From: Candidatus Obscuribacterium magneticum
GTDB taxonomy: Bacteria > Elusimicrobiota > Elusimicrobia > F11
Length of the DNA: 64,000 bases
Direction: 5' to 3'
Assembly: GCA_020523905.1 (NCBI GenBank)
Contig: JAJAPZ010000004.1
Location: forward strand, 35,199-99,198
Part shown: positions 17,705 through 26,051 of the stretch, one piece after another
Numbering within the stretch: position 1 is the first letter of the stretch
Layout: every line of letters begins with the position of its first letter
Translations under genes and position numbers: made by a program
The notes under the pieces: generated by a model
Told to the model about the DNA's origin: nothing
The model's database searches: none
What the model saw: only the letters and a program-made list of their open reading frames with translations

Positions 17705-18088
17705 ATGAAAAACATCACTATGATAACAACCTTTCTCTTGCTCACATCTCAAATTTCCGTTCCCCTAACGGCGGAACGCCCGGGCAATCCCGGCGCGCAT
17801 AAATTTGAGGAAAAGACGCAGGAAAGAACCAAGAAAAGACTCGACATGTTGACGAAGAAACTTCGCCTTTCGCGCGATCAACAAAAGGTGGTTAAAGCCG
17901 CCTGGGAAAGCCAACGTACAAAAACAGATGAATTGCGGAAAGATTTCGCAGAAAAAATGAAAACGATCCGGGAAGACACGGACAAACAAATCACCGCCGC
18001 TCTCAACAATGACCAAAAAACCAAGTACACGGAGATGAAGGCGGAGCGGAAGGAAAAAATACAAGAATTCGGTCGCCAGAAGAAATGA
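17705..18088 (+). CDS. Spy/CpxP-like periplasmic protein, first gene of ECF operon
   Basis: 127-residue protein with a signal peptide ending near PLTAERPG and a highly charged helical body (KKLRLSRDQQKVVKAAWESQ, then ITAALNNDQKTKYTEMKAERK). The second segment is an LTxxQ-like motif of the Spy/CpxP/CnrX superfamily of periplasmic chaperones and metal or stress sensors. A good ribosome site (AAAGGAG) precedes the ATG, and the sigma-factor gene starts 3 bp after the stop. By analogy with CnrX in cobalt/nickel resistance it could titrate or sense metal or misfolded protein and signal to the anti-sigma factor. No metal-ligand His/Cys set is obvious, so a chaperone role is equally possible. Confidence 0.8.
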   Translation: MKNITMITTFLLLTSQISVPLTAERPGNPGAHKFEEKTQERTKKRLDMLTKKLRLSRDQQKVVKAAWESQRTKTDELRKDFAEKMKTIREDTDKQITAALNNDQKTKYTEMKAERKEKIQEFGRQKK

Positions 18089-18091
18089 ATA

Positions 18092-18664
18092 ATGACTGAT
18101 GATGACAAGATTGTTCGGGCCGTCCTCTCGGGAAACCGGGATTCTTATGCCACCTTGGTCCGCCGGTATCAAGCGCAGGTCCTGAGGTCTTGCCTCGTCC
18201 TTCTGGCGAATCCCGTTGAGGCCGAAGATGCCGCCCAAGATGTATTTATCAAGGCGTATGAATCACTCGCGGGATTTCACGGCGAGTCGTCCTTTCCCAC
18301 CTGGCTTTATCGTATTACGCACAACCATTGCATGGATCTGCTGCGCAAAAAAAAGCGCCAAAAGACGGACTCGCTGGACAACCTCGTAGAAGACCGCCAC
18401 GATACAGGCGAGAAACTCCTCGACGTCAATCGGACAAAGCCTTCCAGCCAGGATTATCAGGACCTTATCAATGAGGTTATGTCCACACTAAGCCCGGACT
18501 ACAAGGAGATTCTGGCTTTGCGAGAGGTGGGGGGCTTCACGTATGAAGAAATGGCGTCCTATTTAAGATGCACGCTGGACGCGGTAAAAGCGCGTTTGCG
18601 CCGGGCCCGGCAGGAGCTCAGGGAAAAGGCCCGACACTTTTTAGGGTCCAAGATCGTCCAATAG
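18092..18664 (+). CDS. ECF-family RNA polymerase sigma factor
   Basis: 190-residue extracytoplasmic-function sigma-70 factor. Region 2 (residues ~20-90) includes LVRRYQAQVLRSCLVLL, the core-binding DAAQDVFIKAYESL and the -10-recognition stretch FPTWLYRITHNHCMDLLRKK. Region 4 (residues ~130-185) contains LSPDYKEILALREVGGFTYE and a helix-turn-helix with TLDAVKARLRRARQELR. The linker is acidic and Asp/Thr rich. The zinc-finger anti-sigma gene starts 17 bp downstream, the classical arrangement. Its own operon and the divergent tolC operon both carry GACACTT-N16-GTCTA promoters, the probable target sequence. The flanking Spy/CnrX-like genes suggest a periplasmic metal or envelope-stress input. Confidence 0.95.
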   Translation: MTDDDKIVRAVLSGNRDSYATLVRRYQAQVLRSCLVLLANPVEAEDAAQDVFIKAYESLAGFHGESSFPTWLYRITHNHCMDLLRKKKRQKTDSLDNLVEDRHDTGEKLLDVNRTKPSSQDYQDLINEVMSTLSPDYKEILALREVGGFTYEEMASYLRCTLDAVKARLRRARQELREKARHFLGSKIVQ

Positions 18665-18681
18665 AAGACAGGAGAAAGCGT

Positions 18682-19149
18682 ATGGATCACGATCAAATTA
18701 AAGACAAGCTGGACGCTTATGACGACAATGAGTTGTCGATCGGAGAGCGCCACGAGGTGACCGCTCATCTGGAGGCCTGCGCCGAATGCCGGACAAATGC
18801 AGAAGAATGGAAGAAAACCACGGATATGTTTTTTAAGACCCCTCAACTTCCCTCTTCTGAAGAGTTCGTCCACCGCGTGATGGCTCGGATTGAACGTCTC
18901 GAACCCGCCGACGTCCGAGAGCAAGGAGGGCTTCGTCGGGCCTTGAACCGCTGGTTTTATCCGGCCTTTGTTGGGGCGGCCGTGGCTGGGTTCTTATTTA
19001 TCATGACGGTTCCCATGCCGGAACCGAAAGCGCCATTAGACTCGCTCCTTTTTGAATACAAAGCTGAAAATATACCCTCCGATTGGCTCGTCTCGGCCGA
19101 TGTCGCCCGTGAAGACCAAATCCTAAGGTACGTTATGGGGGAAATATGA
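18682..19149 (+). CDS. Zinc-finger (ZAS-type) membrane anti-sigma factor
   Basis: 155 residues. The N-terminal cytoplasmic domain has the ZAS signature His29-x3-Cys33-x2-Cys36 (HLEACAECR), which folds against ECF sigma factors. A single membrane segment spans about residues 91-110, followed by a ~45-residue periplasmic tail. The start at 18682 has AGGAG upstream; a longer in-frame extension to 18568 would overlap the sigma gene and lacks support. The stop overlaps the ATG of the next Spy/CnrX-like gene, so the two are probably translationally coupled and may act as a sensor pair. Release of the sigma factor could be by conformational change, as in CnrYXH, or by proteolysis; the sequence does not decide. 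Confidence 0.9.
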   Translation: MDHDQIKDKLDAYDDNELSIGERHEVTAHLEACAECRTNAEEWKKTTDMFFKTPQLPSSEEFVHRVMARIERLEPADVREQGGLRRALNRWFYPAFVGAAVAGFLFIMTVPMPEPKAPLDSLLFEYKAENIPSDWLVSADVAREDQILRYVMGEI

Positions 19150-19523
19150 AATTAAATCTTAAACAAATGGTCATACCGCTTTTGGTGGGACTCTTGATCG
19201 GAGGCCTTCTGGGGCGCTTTGCATCACCCTGGCATTATTTCAAACGAATACCGATGGGGAATCACGAAGATCGGATTCTGAAGCGATTTAGTTCCAAACT
19301 GGGACTGAACCCGCAGCAAAAGGAAGAAATCAAGGCGATCCTAACCTTGAGCCGCAAGCAGACGGAAAAATTGCTGACCGACATCCGACCCAAATTTGAA
19401 GCCATCCGGAAGGCAACGGCGGCGGAAATCCGAACAAAGCTGACGCCCGAACAACAGGCCAAGTTCGACAAAATGGAGAAAAAATTCCAACACCGCCGGA
19501 AGGGGCCTCATCCACCTCCCTGA
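19146..19523 (+). CDS. Membrane-anchored Spy/CnrX-like periplasmic metal-sensor protein
   Basis: 125 residues. An uncleaved-looking N-terminal membrane segment (MVIPLLVGLLIGGLLGRF), then a periplasmic four-helix-type domain with LGLNPQQKEEIKAILTLSRK and KLTPEQQAKFDKMEKKF, the two LTxxQ-like repeats of the heavy-metal-resistance (CnrX/ZraP-related) family. The tail HRRKGPHPPP is His/Pro rich. ATGA overlap with the anti-sigma gene makes it the best candidate for the direct sensor partner of the anti-sigma factor, as CnrX is for CnrY. The metal is not deducible from sequence. It is distinct from the other Spy-like gene at 17705, which is soluble and lacks the anchor. Confidence 0.83.
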   Translation: MKLNLKQMVIPLLVGLLIGGLLGRFASPWHYFKRIPMGNHEDRILKRFSSKLGLNPQQKEEIKAILTLSRKQTEKLLTDIRPKFEAIRKATAAEIRTKLTPEQQAKFDKMEKKFQHRRKGPHPPP

Positions 19524-19528
19524 ATGAA

Positions 19529-19792
19529 ATGAAGAAAAAGCTCTTTCTTGTTCTTTTGGCGGCCCTTTTTACGGCCACCTTCATCGAGCACTCTCTGTCC
19601 CATGAGAATTATGGAAAAGACAACTGCCAAATCTGCCGGCTGGGACAATCCACCGCTCCACCGCAAGCAGCGGATGATGTCAAGCTGTTTCTCCCTTGGA
19701 GCCAACTATTCATCCCTTCCACTCCTCTCATCAGCTTTGATATTTCTTATCCTTCCGCCCAACCAAGAGCCCCTCCGGCCGTCCCTGCATAG
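19529..19792 (+). CDS. Small exported Cys/His protein of the metal locus
   Basis: 87 residues, 5 bp after the sensor gene. A hydrophobic leader (LFLVLLAALFTATF) is followed by a compact HSLSHENYGKDNCQICRLGQ segment with three possible metal ligands (two His) and a CQIC pair. The rest is Pro/Ala rich and ends RAPPAVPA. Small proteins with a leader, a His/Cys knot and an R-x-PPA tail, often grouped as DUF2946-like, accompany metal transport genes in other bacteria; that is recollection of a pattern, not a search. I cannot assign a function, but a periplasmic metal-binding or chaperone peptide fits its place between the sensor and the His-rich porin. Confidence 0.65.
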   Translation: MKKKLFLVLLAALFTATFIEHSLSHENYGKDNCQICRLGQSTAPPQAADDVKLFLPWSQLFIPSTPLISFDISYPSAQPRAPPAVPA

Positions 19793-19895
19793 ACCTGCAC
19801 AATAAAACCGAGAGATTAATCTGTTGCGCTTGAGATCCGATTGGATCCGGCACGTGACGACCTAAAAAGGATTATGCATTCAAAGGAGGCTCTGT

Positions 19896-21062
19896 ATGTT
19901 TTTAAGAATATTTTCGGTTGTTTTAACGATGCTCATTGTTGGTTCCTGTTTGTACGCCCAAACCGCCGCGCCGGTCAATCCTTCAGGCCCGACTCCGCCC
20001 CAGGGGATGAGAGGAACGCCTGTCAATCTTCCCGATATCAGCGTGGTTGGAGTGCTCAGCGGTTATGTGAGCGACGACAAATCCGACGGCGAACGGAATC
20101 AGTTTGTCGTCGATGAAATTGAGACGGCGTTTCAGGGATATATTTATCCTGAGATGCGGGCGGACGTTTTTCTCGCGCTGCACCGTCACGAAGGCGAGGT
20201 CGAGGCGGAGATTTGCGAAGCGAAGGTGGGGTTCCTGAATTTGGCGCCGGGTGTCGCTGGAGAAGTGGGAAAAATTCACGTGAACTTCGGGAAACTCAAC
20301 AAAGTCCACACCCACACTCGTCCTGTGATTGATCAACCGACTGTTCTGACCAATTTCTTCGGCGAACATGGATTGATCGGCCAGGGCGGGACGCTGAGCT
20401 ATCTTCTCCCCGTTCCATTCTTCCTGCAAATTGAAGGCGGTGCCTGGCGCGCAGACCCCCACCATCATCACACCGAGTATGAAACTGTGGAAGTCCCCGA
20501 TGGAAGCGGCGGAACGGTGGAGGTCTTAAAAGAAAAGGCGCATGAAGATACCGAGTATTCCTTTGGCGATGAGTTTTACACGGCGCGGGCGAAGACATCC
20601 TTTGCGCTCCTGTCAAAATCAGAGATCGAGATTGGATCGAGTTTCGCCCATGGCAAGGGGGCGCACTTCGAAGAGCACAAAGACGTTGCCACCGTCGTTG
20701 GAGCGGACCTTACCTTCCGGCTTTGGCCGGACGCCTATCGGCGCTGGACATTTCAGAATGAATGGCTGCGCTTGAAGCGCAGGGGGCCGGTCGGAACCCT
20801 GACACGGGACGGCTTCTACAGCTTCCTCAGCTACCGGCTCAACAAACACGTGGATTTCGGCGGACGCTGGGATTACGCGGAAAACGCCTTCCCCACTAAA
20901 ATTATTGAACGGGCGATTTCTGGAATCTTAAGCTACCATCTCACAGAGACGTCAGCATTGCGCGTCCAATATAAAAGGCGCCGGGGGGTAGGCGAGACCA
21001 TTAACGAAGGCTGGACTCAGCTCGTCTTCGGCTTGGGCCCTCACAGCCACGAGTTGGATTAA
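19896..21062 (+). CDS. His-rich outer-membrane beta-barrel protein, probable metal-uptake porin
   Basis: 388 residues with a signal peptide (leader ends near LYAQTAAP). A Pro-rich linker precedes a predicted beta barrel with many short alternating strands (ADVFLALHRHEG, TSFALLSKSEIEIGS, YSFLSYRLNKHVDFGGRW). A central extracellular-type loop at about residues 185-225 is rich in ligands (DPHHHHTEYE, then KEKAHEDTEY), and other His residues are scattered (HTHTRP, HGKGAHFEEHKD). It ends with a typical barrel strand. A strong ribosome site (AAAGGAGG) precedes the ATG, and it lies 11 bp before the znuA-like gene. I infer outer-membrane passage or capture of zinc or a similar metal. No TonB box is visible, so an energised receptor is unlikely. 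Confidence 0.8.
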   Translation: MFLRIFSVVLTMLIVGSCLYAQTAAPVNPSGPTPPQGMRGTPVNLPDISVVGVLSGYVSDDKSDGERNQFVVDEIETAFQGYIYPEMRADVFLALHRHEGEVEAEICEAKVGFLNLAPGVAGEVGKIHVNFGKLNKVHTHTRPVIDQPTVLTNFFGEHGLIGQGGTLSYLLPVPFFLQIEGGAWRADPHHHHTEYETVEVPDGSGGTVEVLKEKAHEDTEYSFGDEFYTARAKTSFALLSKSEIEIGSSFAHGKGAHFEEHKDVATVVGADLTFRLWPDAYRRWTFQNEWLRLKRRGPVGTLTRDGFYSFLSYRLNKHVDFGGRWDYAENAFPTKIIERAISGILSYHLTETSALRVQYKRRRGVGETINEGWTQLVFGLGPHSHELD

Positions 21063-21073
21063 GAGAGGCTGCC

Positions 21074-21976
21074 ATGATCTCTAAAATAATCGTCAGCGCT
21101 TTATTGATGTTTTCTTTAAGCGGTCTCCACGCCGCCGTGCGCGTGGTGACCAGCTCACAAGACTTGGAGTCGATCGCCAAGATGATCGGAGGCGATCAAG
21201 TTGTCGTGGAAAGCCTGGCGGCCGGCGATTTCGATCTCCACCTCATCGAGCCCAGACCCAGCATGGTGTTCAAGGTGAAACAAGCCGACATGATGGTCCG
21301 CGTCGGCATGGATTTGGACATGTGGATGGACAGTCTCATCGCCGCCTCTCGCAATAAGAATGTGGTGTTCGGTGCCCCCGGCTATGTCGATGTTTCTGCC
21401 GGAATACCGAAACTCCAGGTGCCCGAAGGGAAGGTGGACGCAAGCATGGGGGACATCCATATTTTCGGAAACCCTCACTTCTGGCTCGATCCCGTGAATG
21501 GCCTCAACATGGCCGAAACCATTCTGAAGGGGTTCATCCGGGTTTCGCCGGAGAACGAGGCCGTTTTTCGCCGGAATTACGCCGCATTTATCAAAACACT
21601 CGGTGAAAAAATCGGCGAGTGGGATAAAAAAATGGAGCCCTTCGCGGGAAAAACGCTTGTGACCTATCATAATTCATGGATCTACTTCTCGCAGCGGTTT
21701 CGCTTGGATATTGTTGGCAACGTCGAGCCAAAACCGGGGCTCCCCCCAACTCCCTCCCACCTCGCGAAGCTGATCGAGACGATGAAAGCCGAGGAGGCGG
21801 CGGTGATTCTGGTGGACACCTTCTTTCCCTTACAGGGCCCCCGGAAAGTGGCGGAGAAAACGGGCGCCTCCATTCTTATCGTCCCGAGCTCCGTCGGCGG
21901 AAAACCGAACGTCAAAAATTATTTTGATCTCTTTGATGCGATCATCAATGACCTCGTTTCAGCATTTAATAAATAG
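21074..21976 (+). CDS. Zn/Mn-type ABC transporter periplasmic binding protein, ZnuA-like
   Basis: 300-residue cluster A-I (TroA/ZnuA) substrate-binding protein with a signal peptide (about residues 1-20). Predicted ligands by motif: His56 in FDLHLIEPRPS, His135 in NPHFWLDP, His199 in TYHNSWIYF and Asp248 in LVDTFF. The long backbone helix around residues 145-185 and the KPGLPPTPSHLAKLI start of the second lobe are typical. It lacks the His-rich flexible loop of enteric ZnuA, a role the upstream barrel protein may take over. The permease follows after 9 bp. Zinc is the best guess; Mn, Fe or Co/Ni relatives exist in the same family. Confidence 0.9.
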   Translation: MISKIIVSALLMFSLSGLHAAVRVVTSSQDLESIAKMIGGDQVVVESLAAGDFDLHLIEPRPSMVFKVKQADMMVRVGMDLDMWMDSLIAASRNKNVVFGAPGYVDVSAGIPKLQVPEGKVDASMGDIHIFGNPHFWLDPVNGLNMAETILKGFIRVSPENEAVFRRNYAAFIKTLGEKIGEWDKKMEPFAGKTLVTYHNSWIYFSQRFRLDIVGNVEPKPGLPPTPSHLAKLIETMKAEEAAVILVDTFFPLQGPRKVAEKTGASILIVPSSVGGKPNVKNYFDLFDAIINDLVSAFNK

Positions 21977-21985
21977 GAGAACTTT

Positions 21986-22810
21986 ATGCTCGATCTTATG
22001 ATACTGCCTTTTCTGGCGTGCCTGATCCTCACGGGCATCCACGCTTACTTGGGCGTCCACGTTATTGAACGGGGCGTCATATTTGTCGATCTGGCGCTCG
22101 CTCAGATTGCCGCATTGGGTAGCGTCGCCGCCATCGGATGGGGTTTTTCACTTCATACGCCGGCGGCCTATCTGATGTCCCTCGGCTTCACTTTTGTTGG
22201 GGCCGCCATTTTTTCCTTCACGCGACTTAAAGAGAGCGATATCCCGCAGGAAGCCGTCATTGGAATTGTCTACGTCGTCTCGGCCGCGGCGGCGGTGCTT
22301 GTCTTAGACCGCATTCCATCGGAAGCCCAGCACATCAAGGATATGCTCGTGGGGAACATCCTTTTTGTCGACTGGCCTCACATCTGGCGGACGTTTCTTC
22401 TCTACAGCGGGATTGGCGTTTTGCATTTTCTGTTCCGAAAGCGCTTCATCCTCATTTCCTGCCAACCCGAAGAAGCCGAAAAGAAAGGGATCTCCATCCG
22501 CTGGTGGGATTTCCTTTTCTATATGTCCTTCGGAGTGGTTGTGACCAGCTCGGTCGATCTGGCCGGGGTGCTTCTGGTGTTTTCCTTCCTTATTATTCCG
22601 GCCGTTTGCGCCATTCTTTTCACCAAAAATTTCGGGAAAAGGCTGACCATCGGCTGGATATTGGGAGCAGCGACGAGCCTCGCCGGCGTCTACGCCTCTG
22701 CCGCCTGGGACTTTCCGACCGGCGCCGCCGTTGTTTGCGCCTTTGGGTTGCTCGCGATTTGTTGCGGAATCGTGAAGAGCCTTTTGAAGCAATTGGCCGT
22801 AATGACGTAG
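21986..22810 (+). CDS. Zn/Mn-type ABC transporter permease, ZnuB-like
   Basis: 274 residues, about eight membrane helices, ABC-3 family. Characteristic segments are HAYLGVHVIERGVIFVDLALAQ near the N-terminus and DLAGVLLVFSFLIIPA near residue 195. It partners the ZnuA-like protein encoded just upstream. No ATPase gene follows: the next element is tRNA-Gln on the opposite strand. The pair must therefore borrow an ATPase encoded elsewhere. The seven preceding genes on this strand may form one operon with it under the ECF promoter. Confidence 0.9.
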   Translation: MLDLMILPFLACLILTGIHAYLGVHVIERGVIFVDLALAQIAALGSVAAIGWGFSLHTPAAYLMSLGFTFVGAAIFSFTRLKESDIPQEAVIGIVYVVSAAAAVLVLDRIPSEAQHIKDMLVGNILFVDWPHIWRTFLLYSGIGVLHFLFRKRFILISCQPEEAEKKGISIRWWDFLFYMSFGVVVTSSVDLAGVLLVFSFLIIPAVCAILFTKNFGKRLTIGWILGAATSLAGVYASAAWDFPTGAAVVCAFGLLAICCGIVKSLLKQLAVMT

Positions 22811-22815
22811 CCTAA

Positions 22816-22887
22816 CTGGGGCGGATGGATTCGAACCATCGCATGCGGGCTCCAAAGGCCCGTGCCTTACCACTTGGCTACGCCCCA
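22816..22887 (-). tRNA. tRNA-Gln (anticodon UUG), right-arm copy
   Basis: Same 72-nt gene as 5916-5987, in native context downstream of ispE. Acceptor TGGGGCG/CGCCCCA, anticodon loop CTTTGGA, no encoded CCA. Its 3' end lies 5 bp from the end of the convergent permease gene. Confidence 0.95.
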
Positions 22888-22892
22888 ACGAA

Positions 22893-22984
22893 GGGGTCAA
22901 GTCGCGACATGCGACATTTTTTCTAAAACAGCGGTTCACCGAGATCTATTCCTGCCGGAATGTCGCATGTCGCGACTTGACCCC
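22893..22984. repeat. Hairpin repeat, 26-bp perfect arms (right arm)
   Basis: Mirror of 5819-5910, between ispE and tRNA-Gln. A 40-nt loop separates the arms. Sequence style resembles REP elements linked to Y1 (RAYT) transposases; no transposase gene is in this window. Confidence 0.85.
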
Positions 22985-23032
22985 ATACTTTATAAAAATT
23001 GGGCGATGGGAGAAACGGGCAGGCTCTCTGGC

Positions 23033-23890
23033 CTAACGTGTATGGAGCAAAAAAACATTCCAAGGACGAGGCGCCAGCTTCTTCGCTATCCAACTCCCCT
23101 CAGCGCGGTTACCCACAAACCCGAAAACACACGAGCCCGAACCCGACAGCATCACCGAACGGCATCCCAACCCGATCAACTCCGACCGGGCCCTCGCCAC
23201 CGCCGGGAATCGCGGTAAAACGACGGGTTCAAAATCGTTCCGAGGACCCTTTTTAATGACGGGTCGGGGTCGATTCTTTTTTCGTTCTTCATCAAGCCAC
23301 TGGTAAGCCTTCGCTGTTGAAACAGAAACGCGTGGGTAAATCAGGATGAGCCACTTTTTCGAGCCCCGCGGGAGAGTCCTTAGGTTTTCTCCGATCCCCT
23401 TCCCCTCCGCTTTTCCCCCTTTTAGGAAGAAAGGAACATCGGCGCCCAAGCGCCGCGCGCAATCGAAGAGAACCGGAGGGACTTGCTTCCGATACCGTTG
23501 GACCGGTTTTCGCTGACCGGTCCAGAGAAGCCACCCTCCCCAAAGGGCTGCCGCCGCATCAGAAGAAGCCCCCCCCAAACCCCCGCCGACGGGAATGCGC
23601 TTCTTCAAACGAACCTCCATCCCCGATTTGAGCCTGAGCTTCTTCCGCAATAACGCCAATGCTTTAACAATCAAATTGCTCCGCCCTTTCGGGACGCGGC
23701 CACCCGAGGTGATCAAACGAAGGCGGGACGGCAGACGCTGGAACGTGAGATCATCATGAAGGGAAATTTCCTGGAAGAGGGTTTGGAGAGAGTGATAGCC
23801 GTCCGCGCGCCGGCGTCCGATGCGAAGATGAAGGTTGACCTTCGCGCACGCCGGCAGGGTCAAAACGACCTTAAGGCGTCCCTTTTTCAT
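23033..23890 (-). CDS. ispE: 4-diphosphocytidyl-2-C-methyl-D-erythritol kinase IspE
   Basis: 285-residue GHMP-family kinase that phosphorylates CDP-ME in the MEP (non-mevalonate) isoprenoid pathway. AKVNLHLRIG at residues 16-25 holds the conserved Lys/Asn, and VGGGLGGASSDAAAAL (about 101-116) is the ATP-binding glycine loop. LGADVPFFLKGG and the C-terminal MLSGSGSCVFGF are also typical. The start at 23890 lies inside the 3' end of the TPR gene (20-bp overlap); the longer frame to 24118 is only overlap with that gene. Last gene of the gatB-to-ispE operon. Confidence 0.93.
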   Translation of the reverse strand: MKKGRLKVVLTLPACAKVNLHLRIGRRRADGYHSLQTLFQEISLHDDLTFQRLPSRLRLITSGGRVPKGRSNLIVKALALLRKKLRLKSGMEVRLKKRIPVGGGLGGASSDAAAALWGGWLLWTGQRKPVQRYRKQVPPVLFDCARRLGADVPFFLKGGKAEGKGIGENLRTLPRGSKKWLILIYPRVSVSTAKAYQWLDEERKKNRPRPVIKKGPRNDFEPVVLPRFPAVARARSELIGLGCRSVMLSGSGSCVFGFVGNRAEGSWIAKKLAPRPWNVFLLHTR

Positions 23891-26051
23891 CTTTTTTCGT
23901 CGAACCAAAAGAGAAAACGGGGCTGACGAATTCCAGGCGGATGCGGAAATTTGTATTGAGATCCACCCACTCCATGACAGGCGGCCAGGGTGACGGCTTT
24001 GACCGGCGGGAGGGTGAAAAGCGCAAGGCATCGGGCTTTTCCTCCGACCATACGATCTCCTGAAGCGCCCCTTGTGACTTTTTGAAGGAGAGGGCCGTGC
24101 CCAGCCAACGCGCGACAAGAAGCCCTTTCTTCTCCTGAATCTCCATCCCTCCTTCCGATTTTTGGAAGGCCCGGAAGAGCTCGGCGGAAAAAACGCTTTC
24201 CAACCGCTCCGCCGCCCTCTTCACATACGGCTCAACCGACTGAAGCAGGGGGTGGATGGCGCCCACCTTCGCCGGTTCTCCCGAAAGCTTTTCAAGCCGC
24301 AGGAGGGGCCCCGACAAGGGTCCCGGTAGTTCGACGATCAACGGCCCCTTCTGGTCATAACTCATCTGGGCCTGGCATGTAAAATAGGGTTTTTTCTCGC
24401 CGATCTTGACGACCAGAAGGCTCCGGACCGACTGGACCTTCGAAAATTGATGGGCCGACCGCTTTAAATAAAGGCTCAACTTGTCCTTATTGTCGAGCTT
24501 CTCAAGGGCCTTATCGATCCGGGCCGGGACTTTTTTCTGGCCGGGCTGAAGGCGGAGGGACTCGTCCCAAGTGAGGACCGCGGCGATCCCCTCTCCCCGC
24601 GCCGCCTGCACATCCCCCAAATGCTCGTAAATCAGGGGGTCTTTCACCTGGAGAATCGCTTGCTGTAAAAAGTCCTCCGCCTTCTGGAACTTGCCCATCC
24701 GGTAATACACCCAGCCCATGGAATCCAAATAGGCGCCGTTCGCCGGATCCAAGGCGATGGCGTTCATGACGAGTTGCTCGGCCGCCTCCAGATTCACGTT
24801 CCGATCCGCGTACGTATAACCAAGATAATTGAGAGCGACCGGAAAATCCGGCTTCAAGGCGATGGCTTTTTTTAGCGCCTCCTCCGCGAGGGCGTGCCGC
24901 TTCATCCGGTCGTAAACGGTGGCCAAATGGAAATACACCTCGGGATCCTGCGGCAAGAGGACCAACAGTTTCTGCAGCGTCTTTTCGGCCTGGGGGAACT
25001 GCTTGTCTTCCTCATAGGACAGGGACAGGTAATTTAAAAAGTCCGCGTTTTCCGGTTCTTCCGCCGACAGCTTTTTCAATATCGCGATCGACTTTTTGTT
25101 TTGCCGGGCCTGCGAATAATAATAGGAAAGCCGAAGGAGGACGCCCGTGTCAGGGGCTTTGACGGCCACCTGTTCCAAAAGTTTGATGGCTTCGCCCCAC
25201 TCCCCCTTTTGTTCATGAAGGAGCGCCAGCCAAAAGCTGGCGGAAGCGCTCTCCGGCGAGATCATCTGGGCCTTGCTGAAGGCCTCATACGCCTCCGTCA
25301 TTTCATTGCCCCGATAACGCAGCTCGCCGATCCGAAGGAGGATGGGCAAATTGTTCGGATCCTGCGCCAACACAGCCTCATAATGCCGGATGGCGGTTGA
25401 GGTGTCTTCGTGGACCTCCGCAATCTGTGCCAAGGCCAGGTGGGCCTTGAGCGAATCAGGGGCCCATTCCAGCGCCTTCTCCCAGGTCTCCTTCGCCTTT
25501 TCCACCTCTCCCAAACTCTGATGAAGTTGAGCGACCCTCTCCCGGATATCGACCTCGCCGGGATGGCGGACCAGGTACTCGTTATAAAGACCAATGGCCC
25601 GACGGGGATCGCGCGGGGTCACCGCCATGGCCAGGTTCATCAAGGGCTCCGCTTCATTCGGAGCCAGCTCGACGGCCTTGCCCAACCGCTCCTCGGCCTT
25701 GTCGGAAACGCCGGCCGACCAGTAGATCTGGCCGGCCAGGATATAGAGCTTGTAATTTCCGGGATTGAGCTCGATGGCCTTTTCGGCGGCCGCCATGGCG
25801 TCAAGCGAGCGGCCCTGGCGGAACGCCAACTCCGCCGCCGTTTTATAGAGGGTGTCGCTCGCGGGCGCCAGGGCAATGGCTTTGTTCAACTCTTCCTGAG
25901 CGAACGCCAGATTCCCCTGGCTTTCATAGAGAAGGGCCTTCAGATAAAACTGGTAGGCTTCCTGAGGACTGCTCATCGTCGCCGCCGTCACGGTCGACAG
26001 CGACAAAAAGGCGATCCCCAACGCAAAGAAGGCCATTCGAAACCGGCTCAT
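23871..26051 (-). CDS. Exported tetratricopeptide-repeat protein
   Basis: 726 residues. A signal peptide (about residues 1-24, MAFFALGIAFLSLSTVTA) directs it to the periplasm or outer membrane. Residues ~30-530 are roughly a dozen 34-residue TPR units (for example AEKAIELNPGNYKLYILAGQ and ALKKAIALKPDFPVALNYLG) that normally form a protein-binding superhelix. The last ~190 residues are mixed alpha/beta (MEIQEKKGLLVARWLGTAL) and end in beta-like strands; I do not recognise the fold, though position and pattern recall outer-membrane lipoprotein-handling TPR proteins. The ATG at 26051 overlaps the rimI stop, and the 3' end overlaps ispE. Confidence 0.9.
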   Translation of the reverse strand: MSRFRMAFFALGIAFLSLSTVTAATMSSPQEAYQFYLKALLYESQGNLAFAQEELNKAIALAPASDTLYKTAAELAFRQGRSLDAMAAAEKAIELNPGNYKLYILAGQIYWSAGVSDKAEERLGKAVELAPNEAEPLMNLAMAVTPRDPRRAIGLYNEYLVRHPGEVDIRERVAQLHQSLGEVEKAKETWEKALEWAPDSLKAHLALAQIAEVHEDTSTAIRHYEAVLAQDPNNLPILLRIGELRYRGNEMTEAYEAFSKAQMISPESASASFWLALLHEQKGEWGEAIKLLEQVAVKAPDTGVLLRLSYYYSQARQNKKSIAILKKLSAEEPENADFLNYLSLSYEEDKQFPQAEKTLQKLLVLLPQDPEVYFHLATVYDRMKRHALAEEALKKAIALKPDFPVALNYLGYTYADRNVNLEAAEQLVMNAIALDPANGAYLDSMGWVYYRMGKFQKAEDFLQQAILQVKDPLIYEHLGDVQAARGEGIAAVLTWDESLRLQPGQKKVPARIDKALEKLDNKDKLSLYLKRSAHQFSKVQSVRSLLVVKIGEKKPYFTCQAQMSYDQKGPLIVELPGPLSGPLLRLEKLSGEPAKVGAIHPLLQSVEPYVKRAAERLESVFSAELFRAFQKSEGGMEIQEKKGLLVARWLGTALSFKKSQGALQEIVWSEEKPDALRFSPSRRSKPSPWPPVMEWVDLNTNFRIRLEFVSPVFSFGSTKKDEKGTP

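Noticed and set aside
19820-19895. Zur/Fur operator upstream of the His-rich barrel gene (GATCC-GATT-GGATC)
   Set aside because: Only a 5-bp inverted repeat, no match to a known box that I can defend, and no Fur-family gene nearby.
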